DNA of 64,000 bases from Combretum micranthum (taxonomy: Eukaryota; Streptophyta; Magnoliopsida; Myrtales; Combretaceae), in NCBI GenBank assembly GCA_024138025.1, contig JAMXBD010003390.1:1-64000 (forward strand), written 5' to 3'. Below are positions 47,870 to 60,182 of the stretch, piece by piece. The translations under genes and the position numbers were made by a program. Under the pieces are notes generated by a model. That model was given only the letters and a program-made list of their open reading frames with translations. It was not told the origin of the DNA and did no database searches. Numbering within the stretch: position 1 is the first letter of the stretch; each line of letters starts with the position of its first letter.

Positions 47870-49464
47870 TGTTGGTCTCGAAAAGATAACACAGAGGGGG
47901 TGAATTGGTTATAAATTTACTTTTAAAATTTTTGAATAAATTTCACACCACTTGGTTATTAAACTAAAATGGCTTTAAAACTTTCTTAAAACAATAAACT
48001 TAACAAATAAAAACTTTGAACAATAATTCAGATCAAAATGATTTGCTTAAGCTCACGAAAAGTCAAATATCAATTCAAAACTTTTTACTCCCTGAAACCT
48101 TCTGACTAACTCTCTGATTAAGAAAATATGAGTGAGTTACTCTCTGATCAACCTTATGAGCGTATATCACAATTATGAATAACAAATAAAATTTCACGAA
48201 TTTAAAGAGAGATAAGGGAGTAGAGAGTGCAAAGTCGAATTATAGAGGTTCCGCCTTGAGCGTCAATCCTCTTTTCCAGCTCTAAGCCAGGGTCCTGGTA
48301 TTGCACACTGGTTGTGTTTCACTATCCAATCAAATCAATAAAAGTTACAAGAAGTTCTTGCCAATTCTCTTTGGCTACAATTCACTTCGCTTGATTCTCC
48401 TAATCAATCAATCTACTAAGCCTACTTGTAACTCTCAATTCACACTAAATGTGTAGAATCAAATCAGAGAAATAAAAAAAAATTAATTTTCCTCAAAAGT
48501 ATTCGCTCAAAGAAATATAAAAGGTAGAATGTGACAGTATTTTCATAAGGGAGCTTTGATCACTATTGCAATCTGATTATCACTTTCTTCTTATATTTTT
48601 TTTTTCTTCTGACTTGTATTTTCATATATTGATCTCGTTCAATCTAACGGCTAGAGAATCAACATTGGATAAACTTGGTCCTGGTCTTATGCGTTCATCA
48701 TCCCAAAATATCTGCTCGAGTTTACCTTCGTTTCTCTCAATTTGAATTTTGAATTCTTGAAGTAATCTCAAAATCTCTGCTTCAGAAGATAATTCCAAAT
48801 ATCTAACAACTTATATGTTTATCTTGCACTGAAAATTCGGACTTGAAATCATCCGTAGTTGAACAAATTCCTCGTCTAGTATTGTTCATACTCTATCTAA
48901 GCTTTCCACGTTTTTCGAATTTTAAAAAAAATTCTTGGACACATTCCATGAAAATCTGAATTGTGTTTTGTAAGCACTTCATATTATGCACACTAACTTT
49001 CTCCTCAAATATAATTTGTTGTGTAAATCAATTTTCAAATCTGATCTGTCCTGCTTCAAAAATATGTTCATAAAAAACTATCATATACTCAAATTTAATC
49101 CGTGTGGATTTTGAACCGACTTTGTGGAACACATTGAGCATAGTACCCGAATTATACTCAACATTGGAGCTAGGTCTTCAAAAATTAAATTATGAATTGA
49201 AGATCATGTGATATTATTATAGTTCATTAACCTTCCGATGTTTCTTCTGATAGGTAAAAGAAAAACTTGCATTTCACTGTGAAACCTTCTGAGTGACCTT
49301 CTGATCTACAAATTGTTTTTAATGAAAATCTTCCAATCACTTGATATACTTTCTGATATAATTTTATCTTATAAACATCTAAGGCTGCACACTAAATTTA
49401 ATATGTAAGAAATCATTTAATCCTTTTTGTTATCATCAAAATCATCATTTGAAAGAAATCAACA
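47870..49464 (-). repeat. Copia 5' LTR (1595 bp)
   Basis: Same ends as the 3' LTR (TGTTGGTCTCG ... GAAATCAACA on the + strand). Beyond its outer end (49465-49481) the polypurine-tract sequence appears again, which is unusual. Confidence 0.9.
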
Positions 49465-49481
49465 TTCTCCCCCTTTTTGAT
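49465..49481 (-). repeat. Second polypurine tract copy outside the 5' LTR
   Basis: + strand TTCTCCCCCTTTTTGAT, identical to 40616-40632. It sits outside the element's 5' LTR where flanking host DNA is expected, then turns directly into other sequence. Confidence 0.9.
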
Positions 49482-50109
49482 TCTTTATAATTCTTGGATA
49501 TGACTCACCAAGAATAGTAAAGTAGGATACAGTACTCGCAAATAACTAATATTACCTACAATTATTCACTAGTGTTTACATCTCGCCATAATTAGGAAGA
49601 TTGATAAGAGTTAGGGTTTTCTAAAGAAAGTTCTCAAGAAATGAAATTCCGTTCAAACTAATAATCAACTTGTTAATGTTTACCAATAAAGCCCTTTATA
49701 TATTCATAGGTTAAATAGGGAAAAATAGTAATTATTCCCTCAAATCTAACAAAATATACCTGAGAAAATAAAGAAAATATATAAAATAAATCAAATCTTC
49801 AGTGTCAAAATAGTCCTTGTCATAATCAAGATGCTGGTTGTTATCCTCTTTGGTCATCCATTTTCAAGTTGATCATAGGTGCAAATTAGGTCGTGATCGC
49901 CTTTGATGGCCACTTTGGTATAGATCATCGAAGGTATAACAGATGCTATTGGAACTATGTTATGATCACCATTAATGATAAGGCTATAATAGGCAGTGTT
50001 ATCCACTTGTTGTTCGCCATTAATTATCATAGCCTAGATCTCAGGTGTGACGAGCTTGCTTTCTTCTTTTTCTTGGTCAATTGCAAATTGATCCTCATCA
50101 CCATACATA
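49482..50109 (-). repeat. LTR fragment related to element X
   Basis: Begins TCTTTATAATTCTTGGATATG; similar layout to 18088-18880: TTGGATATGAC, a TATATAAAGGGC TATA-like box on the - strand (about 49698), then GATC-rich sequence (49850-49990). Boundaries uncertain. The frame at 49893-50138 is chance. Confidence 0.4.
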
Positions 50110-50635
50110 CTTGTTTGCTTCATGTGTTTGTTCTATAATATATGCTTGTCTAATAAACTTATTTGGTTTTGGTTATATGGTACAAGTGAAAGGATTGTCT
50201 CACTAGGCATGTTGTAGCTTACATCTTTATAGATTTCTTTTAATGTTGGAATAGTTATGGCTTCACCCAAGGGATAGAATGTCCGAGATAATACTAGTGA
50301 GCTTTCAAAGCTTTGAGGAAAGTTATGGAAGAATAGGAAGTGGTTTTTTGAAATCTTTTATGTGAACTTTGTAAGACTTATTATTTTAGAGAAATTGAGG
50401 ACGACTGTAATTTTGAACTATTTGTGGATTTAGTGGGGCATGCCCCTGAGACATTGTAATATTTGAATGTTTATGTTTATCTATATTTAGTCCTCTTGCA
50501 TACATATTATTTGTTATCATCTCAAATTGTGCTACTCAACCGATGTTCCATTTGCATGATTAAAGTAGCCATTCCTAGGTTTCTATAGTGCGTAGAGTAG
50601 GCTATCACATTTAGGATATCCCTTGGGACGTGACA
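50110..50635 (+). repeat. Giant LTR copy H, 3' end
   Basis: CTCACTAGGCATGTTGTAGC, then CCGATGTTCCATTTGCATG and the terminal CACATTTAGGATATCC, ending GGGACGTGACA at 50635. The next bases, GTTGA (50636-50640), would be the right target duplication; the left partner was not found. Confidence 0.6.
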
Positions 50636-50912
50636 GTTGAAGCCACATTGAATGAAGGTATGGTTCAAGAGCTAGGAACAATAGATGTTATACTAAAGAA
50701 TCTAAGAGATAACTTAGCTCAAGCTCAGCTTCATATGAAAATTTTCAATGATCAACATTGGACTGATAGATCATTTGATGTTAGAGACTTTGTCTATGCC
50801 AAGCTTTAACCATACCAACAATCTAGCTTAGCTAATTATCAGTTGGATGAATTGGCTAGATAGTTTTATGGTCCATATCGAATTGTAGCTAAAGTGGGAC
50901 TTGTGGCATATC
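50636..50912 (+). pseudogene. pol: Chromovirus Y integrase C-terminal fragment
   Basis: Reads VEATLNEGMVQELGTIDVIL, NLRDNLAQAQLHMKIFNDQH, then RSFDVRDFVYAKL, a stop, and YGPYRIVAKVGLVAY. This is the Ty3/gypsy integrase tail with the GPY motif (FGPY.. becomes YGPY), before the chromodomain region. Two in-frame stops. Its upstream portion has been replaced by LTR H; downstream it is split by the TRIM-like element and resumes at 56069. Confidence 0.8.
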
Positions 50913-51855
50913 TATCACAAGATGAGGGGTTCTCCCCTCCCCAAGTGTCTGTATAGTGCTTGACCATCCCTTATATTGTCGTTTACTATTATTTTGAATT
51001 GCAAGCTAGCCTTCCCTTCTTGGATTTTCCTGGGTTTGTTTCGAGCCCATCCACCCCATTAGAAGTGCCCTCTTAGCTTTGCAACAATCCTCCATAAGTT
51101 TGGTAAGCTGAATTGTTCCAACTAGTTTTGGTCTATCATAGCTCATTAGGAGAGCAACATCACCTCTTGTAAACCCCTAGATTTTATGCCAAGTCTTAAG
51201 TTCAAATCTTATAATCAGAAGTCAACCAAAACCCAAAAACCAACAAAACCTATATCAAACTCTAGAGTTTAGATCCAATAATCCCGCACTTTTAAACCCT
51301 AAACAAAGGAATTGAGATAATTGCAGATAATAGTTCATAATAATATAAAGAAGATTAAAAATATCAAATTCGTAAATTTTCAGTGTGTTTCGAATCCAAA
51401 CGAGATCAGTTTTCGAAAACCATGCCCTGATACACTAGACAGTAAAAATATTCCGATGATATCATTAGATTCGTAATAATATGAGGAATTCAAAATATCA
51501 GTTTTATAATTTTTTTGCTAGCTAAAAATATTAGATATCATATTTATACATGTATTTTCTTTACTATCAGTAAATTATTAGTCTTGTTTACTATTCATTA
51601 TCCAATTCCACTATTCATCTATCTCTACTTTTTCTTACTACCTATATATTTATTTTCTTACTTTTTACCTTCCCCATACATCTTATATCACATCATATCA
51701 TATCTTACATAGTACTTACTTTTCTTTATAAAACAAAAATTAAATAATTTCTTCCCCCCTTTTTCTCCCAAAACCATTGCCCCCTCCCCTTGTCCTATCT
51801 ATTTAATTTTCTTTTTCATTTTATTTTATTACATCAATATCTCTCCATCTTCAAG

Positions 51856-51864
51856 TATAAATAC
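51856..51864 (+). promoter_or_regulatory. Conserved TATA box of LTR I
   Basis: TATAAATAC followed by CCCCTC, as in LTR C. Confidence 0.65.
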
Positions 51865-54278
51865 CCCCTCTTCCTCCACTTTTTTCATACATCTACTTTC
51901 ACATAACAGTTCTTTCTTCAACAAATACACCGTAGGTAAAAATTTTCTACATTTATTTTTTTTCCATGTCATGTCACTTAGCATGACCATAGTATTGTTT
52001 CTTAAAGCTTATATGAGTTATGGAAGCAACAACATATTCATGTTTTGTTCTTACATATGCCAAGAATTTTCATTATGTTATTTTGTTATATTATGATATT
52101 ATGTTGTTATTATTGTTATTATGCTCCTAATCTAACTTTGTATATATATTATTAAATTATGTATAACTATATATTTCTTAAAGCCTAAATGCTCACTAAC
52201 TATCACTACATGCTCTTATTCTTATTATTATTGCTTTTATTATGCTTTTTCTTTTCTTTATTTTTATTTTTCTTTTGAGGCTAGTCTATTCTTAATCTTA
52301 GTATACCTTGATGAAGCTAAGATTCCAAATACTTGACCTTATTATTTTGCTTATTATTGCTTCTTATATCTTCCATATATTATTATATGCTATTCTAGTC
52401 TTTTTCATACTACATAATCATATGCGTGCATCATTATAATGATATTGCCTCAACAAAAATAAAGAGGAATTTTCTTTAATGAAGAAAAGTGGAACCAAAC
52501 TCTTTTAATATATAACTTTATCACTAAATAAAGATTTTTTCATCAAACACATATGAAAATTATTTTAACAACTTCTTTTCAAACTTACCATGAATTTTCT
52601 TAAAAGACAAAAGATGATTTTATTAAAAAAAATTAACTAAGGAAATAAACATTATCTTTTCATGATAAGTAACATGAAGTTTATTAAAACTTAGTATTAA
52701 TAATTCTTTGATAAGAAAATTTTCTTTAAAAGCTTACTTATAGGATTTTTACTGACTCCATAGTAAAAACCAAGAACTAGACTAGTTTTCAAAGTTAAGA
52801 TAAGAATCAACCCATTAGTATTATAAATCTACTTAAAAAAAAAAAAAAGTTGCCAATGTTCTAAATGATAAACTCATTTTCAAAGAAATAGAATAATATA
52901 AATGATAAGCTAAAAAAAAGTTGCCAACTTAAGAAAAATGTTGAAAGTGATTCTTCCAAGTACAAAAAAAAAAAATGCAAAAGAACTTAAAAGACCAAGT
53001 TTTTAGAAATAAAAATTTATCTTTAAAGAATTCAAGAAATGAAATAAAAGAGGAAAAGACCTATTTATAATCTTCAATCAAAACCCTTTAAAAGGAAAAA
53101 AATATATGTAATTCACCTCAAATTATTAGAGACTATCAACAACTTAGGAAAAATTTTAGGAACTTCATTTTCATCATTAGAGGTAAAATTCGTAGATATC
53201 CTAAAAGACCAAAGTCAAGAAAAATTAATTTATGTTAGAAAAGAAATTAGAAAATAAAATTTATAAGAAAATACTCATTTATATTAACCTAAGAATTTAC
53301 GATGTTTTTTCAAAAACATTTAAAGAGAAATTATTAAAGTTCAAGTTTTCAACACAAGACAAATTGTTTTATGAAAAATAATTGTTGAGACAACACCATT
53401 AAAATTTTGATAATAATATGAGTCTATATGTATATTTATTCAAGGGATATTTTAATCATATAAATATCTATATTTTTGCTAAAAGATTTTTGGCTAAAGA
53501 AAAGTTTGGAAAAATTTTGTTTCAAGGGCTGAGATTTTCATAGTGAATTTGTACTAATCTATTTCATGGCCCAAAAGACTTTTTATGAAAAAAAATAACC
53601 TTAGAAAAAAATAGATCTTTTTGAGTATATAGAAAAAAGATATATAATATGCGAAATTCCGAGTTAAAATGAGTAAGTTATGATCGTTTTAAGTTGTAAT
53701 TTTATTCTATATGGTTTTTGACGAACTTAGTGAAATAGAATTAGTAAGTTTAATTAGAACTTCCAAGAAGAACTCATTTTAGGTATTTCTCTTGTATAGG
53801 TGACGTGGAGATGGAGTTCCCATACCCCAAAGATTATTTTGACTAGAAGTGTTTGCTCCAATGGCCGAGTGAGTTTATTTCTCACATTTTTATACTTATG
53901 CTTTTGCCTGTAAATTAGTGGTATTAGAATTGAGAAAAGATAAAAATGGAAAAGTGCATGTGCTTTACATATATGGTTGAAATTATGATTAAGTATATCG
54001 AGGCGAAAATTGTTTATACGAAATATTTGATCTAATATAGGAATGATTGTCTGCGAATTCTATGATCACCCGTAATATATTTAATCATGCCATGAGTATT
54101 TAATGAGATTAATTCATGCATACCATTAGGTGAGTTCATTTCATTTATTACTATATCTTTGGTGGGACAAAGGCATAGTAAGGAGGTTCATAGAACCCAT
54201 AAGATGTACACAACGGCGAAGGGTCACCCGAATTAAATTACGGTGCATAAACACCTGAATAAACTATATTTTACAGTT

Positions 54279-54355
54279 GGGTAGTGGCTTGAATGAAAAC
54301 TACAAAGAAAGGAATTATATTTTTGTAGCTGGTAGTGGCTTGAACAAAAACTACA
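54279..54355 (+). repeat. 51-bp-offset duplication in LTR I
   Basis: GGTAGTGGCTTGAATGAAAA and GGTAGTGGCTTGAACAAAAA, each followed by CTACA. Confidence 0.8.
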
Positions 54356-56068
54356 ATGGTATCATATTTGTGAAAATCGGTCTATACATCCTGGAACACC
54401 TAACCCTAAATGGAAGGGTAACTCCATTCAACATATGATTCCCAGAAAATCACATGTATTATTTGCTCACATGCTTGTGCATCTCATATGGTTGTTTAAA
54501 TTAACTTATTTTGATTATTGGTTGTTGAGTGTTTAATTATGCAAATAATTCTCACTAAGAGCGTAGCTTATACCCACTTAGATATCTATTGTAGTACTTA
54601 TACTTTTGGTTGGAGCTTAGGGGATATTTTACCGAGGTAAGAACTTCGAAGTCAAGAGCTTTTTGATAGAAATCAAGAGCTAGAAGTAGATATAGACTTC
54701 CATGTAAAACTCAAAAATGTATTTATTTTGAAGATGGACTCTGTTAGACTTAGTTGTTTTTTATAAGGGAATGCCCCTTAAGGTTTGTAAGACTCTCTAC
54801 ATTTTTTAAAACTTGGTTATATTGTTATGATTTACCTTCTTAATTGCTATTATGTATAACTGCTTAAATGGCTTGATCCAAAGTTTGGTCCTCTATGTTC
54901 GTGAATGTATACCTTACACTCGATATCGAAACTTTTGGACTAAGGTTGTCACACTTAAGTCTTAATATTGAGTATGGCGGGTTGTCACGTTTATGATATC
55001 CTTTGGTGTGTGACACCTCTCGAGTAGTTTGTTCACAAAGGCTAGACTTGCTTTTAGAGTAAACCCAATCCCTTAACAAACCATCGTATTGATGCTATTC
55101 ACAACACTATCTGCCCAAGTTAAACAATCTCACCAAGCCTTCAACTCTCGAACTGTGATATTTTCCCTTTTTTGAATTCATGACGCCTTCATCATGAGGC
55201 AAATCTACTGCCATACATACTTCCTCAAGAACACTAACCCTTCTCCACTCGTTGTTAACCTTACCCAAGATCATACCACTAGGATTTAGGCTTCATAAGC
55301 ATCTTCTCACCCTTACCTATTCCTCTATATTTCGAGATTCTCTCTTGCTAAGTTGCCCAATAGAAGGGTTATCTCAATAATGTTCATTGTCATATTCTTG
55401 CTTTAACCCCAACTCATGACACAGCTAGCCTCTGGCAATGATATCCCCCTTCCGGTAGCCACTCCTCTTGAATTCCATCCATAAGAGCTAAATTGACAAC
55501 AAGATTAAGGTAGGTTTTTACTTCAATCACGACTCACGACATAGCTACCCTCTAGCAACAATGTCTTCCCTCTGGTGGTCTCTCCTCTTAATCATCATCC
55601 ACATAAGCTAACTTAACAGCAAGAACTACCAACTCATTAAGCACATTGGGTAACATGAGTGGCCTAACGGAGCTAGGAACTTTAGCTCTTACACCAATTG
55701 TCATAAGATGGGAGGTTCTCCCCTCTTAAAGTGCTTATGCAATGCTCAACCATCCCTCATATCATCGTTTATTCTTATTCTAGATGGCACGCCATCCTTA
55801 ACTTCCTAGATTTTCCTAGATTTTCCTTGATTGGTTTCAAACCTATCTACCCTATTAGGAACAACCTGTTAGCTTTGCAATCGAGTTCCATAAATTTGGG
55901 AGGCTTAATTGTTCCAACTAGTTTTACCCTGGCATGGCTTCATCAGAAGAGAGGCATCAGCTCCCAACCAGTTTGTCCATGGGAAGTTAAACCCTACTAA
56001 TACCACTCACAATAGTATACACCCGAGTTAAACACTCCCACCAAGCCCTCAACTCTCATACCGTGATA

Positions 56069-56460
56069 TTATTAGCTGAAGTCACCCATTGGATGTAAAA
56101 TTCATCTAGTTTTTCATGTTTCTATTCTTAAGAAAGCTCATGGTGATGTTCTAATAGTGTTAGTTTACCTATTGATTCATTAGATAATTATATGATTGTT
56201 TCATCTTTAGCTATTCCTAATTGAAGGACTATTTTAAGGCAAAACAAGTTTATTCCACAAGTCTTAGTATAGAAGGAATATTTTTTACCTGAAGATGAAA
56301 TTAGATGGATTTGGACATATTCAAGAAGGAATACCTACTTTTTACCTTGCAGACAAGGTGTTATTTCCATCGGAGGGAAAAATATTATGAACATAAGGCG
56401 AAGTATTAGAGAAAGGAGTAAGCAAAGGCATTTATCAAATTACATGATAAGTACAGGAGA
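56069..56460 (+). pseudogene. pol: Chromovirus Y C-terminal end
   Basis: Continues the integrase tail after the TRIM-like element. Fragments in several frames match the chromovirus ending: SSFSCFYS (for HPVFHVS), VSLPIDSLDNYMIVSSL, then IPTFYLADKVLFPSEGKIL. The last resembles the D-K-V end after a chromodomain. Stops and frameshifts break it. Followed by a region with TATAAATAAG (56580) belonging to its 3' LTR. Confidence 0.6.
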
Positions 56461-57157
56461 GACTAGTGAATCAAATTAGACTTAAGCATATTGGAATATA
56501 TCTTAAAGAATTAGAAATAACATAATAATTTAATTCAGTTAAGCTTAGTTGTTAAGTTTATAACAATATACAACAACATATAAATAAGTAGAAGAGAAAG
56601 GGGAGAAGGCAGGCTGAAAGAGATTACCCTTATCCACTTCATCTTCTTCTTTCGAATCATTCTTTCTTAGAACTAAGCTTGTAGCTCAAAAACCAAACGT
56701 AGAAGAAGAACAACAAGGGCGCACCTTTGGTGAGACAACATGATCTAAAGTGTTGTTGTCAATTAACATTTATATAGTATTGTTTTGTTGTTGTAGGTTT
56801 ATATTGTCGGAGATTGTGGACCTAAACTTTATTTAGCCTTGTAAAGATCTTTGAACTTTTATATTCAAGTGGGTTTCTATAGGCTGAGTGTGAAGCTTAA
56901 CAACCTTGTGTCTCAACCTTATAGTTCTTAAACAATTGGAATGAGAGTCATCTGACATACTAATTTGATCCTTAATAGCTGTAGAGCCTCCTTTTATAGA
57001 ATGTTTTTTTTTCTCTCTCCAAAGTTAGAAATGAGGATGAGTGACTAAATATTTATTAACACTTGGTATAGATTTCAATCGTTAAATCATCTTAACGATT
57101 TGAGTAAGACTGATGTCATACTTATCATGAATAAATATACTATAGCTCAAAGCCAAT
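56461..57157 (+). repeat. Chromovirus Y 3' LTR-like sequence
   Basis: Non-coding. Holds ACATATAAATAAG (about 56577), then purine-rich AGAAGAGAAAGGGGAGAAGG and a polyadenylation-region-like T-rich part. The exact start is not clear. Cut at 57157 by LTR D; CCAAT (57153-57157) would be D's target site, with its partner past the window. Confidence 0.45.
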
Positions 57158-57746
57158 TGTCACGCCCCAACGGGTACCCTAAACGTGACATCCGTACACT
57201 CAATATTAAAGCTTAAGTATGACGACCTTAGTCATTTCCAAAAGCTTTTGTATTAAGTGTAAGGCTTACTTTCACAATTTTAGAGGACCATACATGGATT
57301 AATGAAGCTTAAGGAGATATAAAAACATACTAAGAAAAGAAGAATCACAATAAGTTTTTCCATGCATAAACTTTAGAAACTTAGGGACAACTCCCTAAAT
57401 TACAAATCTATTAACATGCTAATACTAAACTATACTTTATTAAAATTTCTAATATTCAAAAGGGATTACCTGCCCACATGGTCCACGTGGCCTTAGCCAT
57501 AAGTACGGAAACTGCAAAAGGTAGCTATCGGGGTATAAGCTAATAGGCTTAGTGAGAACTATTTCCATAAATAACTTCTTGTAACTAGATTCAAACAAGT
57601 TGGTTAATCACACATATGTAATGCATCAAACACGTGGGCAAACAATCATATAGCTTTCCGGGAACTATATGTTGAATGGATTTACGCCCTCCATTGGGGT
57701 TTGGTGATACTCAAAACAAGTAGTTTTAATAATAGAAAAATTTAAG

Positions 57747-57860
57747 CTTGCGAGCACACATCGCCAAGCATTCAATAAAAACTTTCATACTTGCGAGCAC
57801 TCATCGCCAAGTATTCAATCAAAACTTTTATACTTGCGAGCACTCATCGCCAAGTATTCC
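57747..57860. repeat. 43-bp tandem units in LTR D
   Basis: Two full copies and a partial third of a unit with CTTGCGAGCACTCATCGCCA. Confidence 0.9.
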
Positions 57861-60172
57861 GAACCTACTTGATTTGACCTTGCTTTCGGATCAACCGCCA
57901 AGCATATTCCATTAAGCCGCCAAGCAATCGCTTTCGGATCTTGCCAAGTGTTGCTTTCGACATGAGCCTACTATCCTTCTCACCCAAGGATAATAACCCA
58001 ACCATGTAATGTGACTCACTTCGTGGTATGCATGAGTTCATTAATTTATAAAGTCATAACATAATTAATTTCAACTTTAGGGTGATCAAGGAATTTCACA
58101 CAAATCAATATTATACTAAAACAATCACTTAGAACCATTCGGGCTTCGATATTCTTAGAATTCTTTCAAGGAATTATTTTACATGCATATCGGTTTATCT
58201 TTTCCTAACTCTAGTGCAACTAATTTACAAGCACAACAAGTGTAGCATTTAATGGAAATAAACTCACGATGCCATTGTCGTCTATTCCTCTAAGCGGATG
58301 AGTCGTTCACACACTCCTCTTAATCGTAATAGTTCTCGGGGTGAAGAAATCCTTCCTCGGGGTCACCTAAACAAAGAAAATACCCATAATGAGTTTTTCT
58401 TGAAGATTTTCTTGAATTTTGACAAAACAATGTCAAAGAACGTCAAAGTTCGTATAGAAGAATGTTCCAACTTAAAATGGCCATAACTTGGTCATTTTAA
58501 CTCGGAATCGCGCATATAATATACCGATTTCTATCTACTCGAAAAGATCTACCCATTTCTAAAATTATTTCCCACAAACAAAGCCATATAGGCTTCGAAA
58601 AACTGGTGACAAAATTCACCACGGATTTTAAGTAAAAACAACTTTGGTTCAAGAAGTCGAATTTTGTTTGATAAATACTTAGTTATCTATATAGTTGAAA
58701 AATTCTCTTTTTATAACTATATAATTCATATTTAAGCATGCTCAAGTGCCTTGTTGTCCAATTTGTTTTTCTTAAGTAAAACAATGTCGGTTTGAAGCTT
58801 TTCGGAAATTGTTTTTGTGAATTTCTTTGAAACGAATACCTTGTTTTCTAAAAACGTTTTATGTTGGTTTTATTTATCTTTTCCCAAGTGACTTTTAAAA
58901 ATAAAATTTCTACTTTCTAAGTTATACTAATAATATTTTTGAAGTTTTTCTAGAAAATTTTTTTCTTCATTTCCTTGTGTAAATTCCCTTGTTTACTTGT
59001 TTTGCAAAAATCTTTACTTGATATTTCTCATTCTTTTTCTCATGTCTCTATTCGAAAACAATTACCCATGCATGAAAATTTGGTTTCCTTATAAAAACAA
59101 AGTGGAACATTTAAGGACTTTTTGTAGAAAAACTAATTTCTATAATCTTATTAACTTTTTCTTGTAACTTGAAAAGTGAAAATTTTATTCTTTTCAAACC
59201 ATAAATTTTCTTTGCTTATTTGTTTGCAAAGGTCTTAAAAATTTCCTTAGTTCTCCATCTTATTTTCTTTCTTTATGAAAACAACCATTTTTGTCAACAA
59301 AATATTTTTTTTGGAAAGCACAGTAGAGTAACAAAGATTTAACTAGCTTTTTAAGTAAAAATAGTTTCTAAATTCATAGTGAATTCTTTTTGTAATTCGA
59401 AAATGAGTTTATTTTTGTTATCTTATATTTTCACATAAACTTATTCCTAAGTGACAAAAGCTTTCTTTTATTTCATTATCTTTAGAAAATAGAACTTTTG
59501 GACAACAATCTAAATGAACATGATTATGAGAATAATAATAAACAAAATAACATAAAGCATAAATAATAAAATCAAGTATTGGAGTCTTAGCTTTTTCAAG
59601 GCTCCCGGGACTAAGAAATAAACTAGTCCCATAATAAAATAAAATGAAAGAAGAAAAGCTTGTTTTGACTTGATGAGGACAAGTCTAAGACTAGAGACTA
59701 GTCTTATTTCAACAAGGAATAAATAAATAAATTGCAATGGAAAAATAAATAAATTGCTTTGCATGAAATAAATAAATTGCAAGTGAGCTTATATGCTCTA
59801 AAGAATATGTATATATATGTATAGATGTATAAACAATAATAAATCAACATAAACATAAATGGATTGGCATGAACAAGAACAATACATGAACATAATGTAG
59901 TTTCCACAACTTGTAGTATTTGGAAACTCACACTATGGTCATGTAAAGTTACATGACATGAAGAAGAAGAAGGAATTATAAATGGGTTACCTAAAGAAGA
60001 CTTTGATGTGGTTATGTGGTTATGGGTTTTTGTTGTTGGTGGAAGTTGTTGTGGAATTATTTTGAGAGAGTTTTGAGATAGTAACTTGAGAGAACTTTGA
60101 GAGGAAAAATTGAGAGAGTTTTGGTATGAATTTGTGGGTAGTGAATGAGTGAAAGAAGTGAAAGAGGAGGGG

Positions 60173-60182
60173 GGTATTTATA
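60173..60182 (-). promoter_or_regulatory. Conserved TATA box of LTR D
   Basis: TATAAATACC on the - strand followed by CCCCTC. Confidence 0.65.

Larger units (their letters stand above)
39013..49464 (-). mobile_element. Sirevirus-like Ty1/copia retrotransposon (10.45 kb)
   Basis: Two LTRs (39013-40615 and 47870-49464) in the same orientation bracket a - strand gag-protease-integrase-RT-RNase H order, which is Ty1/copia. After RNase H comes a further 2-kb region with a non-polymerase reading frame, and the LTRs are long (1.6 kb); both are hallmarks of Sireviruses (SIRE/Maximus). The tRNA-Met primer site and polypurine tract are intact by eye. All genes carry frameshifts. The LTRs differ by scattered substitutions and a 14-base indel near 39030, so the insertion is not recent. 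No 5-bp target duplication at the outer ends: AGTGT on the left, TTCTC on the right. Confidence 0.85.
51168..55015 (+). mobile_element. Solo LTR I, giant LTR short subfamily (3848 bp)
   Basis: Begins TGTAAACCCCTAG and ends GGTGTGTGACA, flanked by CCTCT on both sides (51163-51167, 55016-55020), a perfect target duplication. Contains TATAAATACCCCCTC (51856), an A-rich middle, the core block (53605-53700), a 51-bp-offset duplication (54279-54355) and AACCCTAAATGGAAGGGTAA (54405). Inserted in the left repeat of the TRIM-like element. No gene. Confidence 0.9.
50913..56068 (-). mobile_element. TRIM-like element, split by solo LTR I
   Basis: Terminal direct repeats: 50913-51167 plus 55021-55160 (about 395 bases once LTR I is removed) and 55699-56068 (about 370). 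Matched words include GTTCTCCCCTC, CAACCATCCCT, TTAGCTTTGCAA and TTGTTCCAACTAGTTTT. On the - strand the repeat nearest 56068 is 5'. After its end, the - strand reads TTGGTGTAAGAGCTAAAG, two mismatches from the tRNA-Met primer site. Just before the other repeat is AAAAAAGGGAAAA, a polypurine tract. The internal 55161-55698 (538 bases) encodes nothing. This is the layout of TRIM elements. Target duplication not clean (ATATC versus ATATT at best). Confidence 0.6.

Noticed and set aside
47851..47870. Possible tRNA-Met gene part
   Set aside because: Only the 3'-end complement is present, two bases from an LTR; it is the copia primer site.
57747..57860. CRISPR-like repeat array
   Set aside because: Direct tandem units without spacers, inside a plant LTR.
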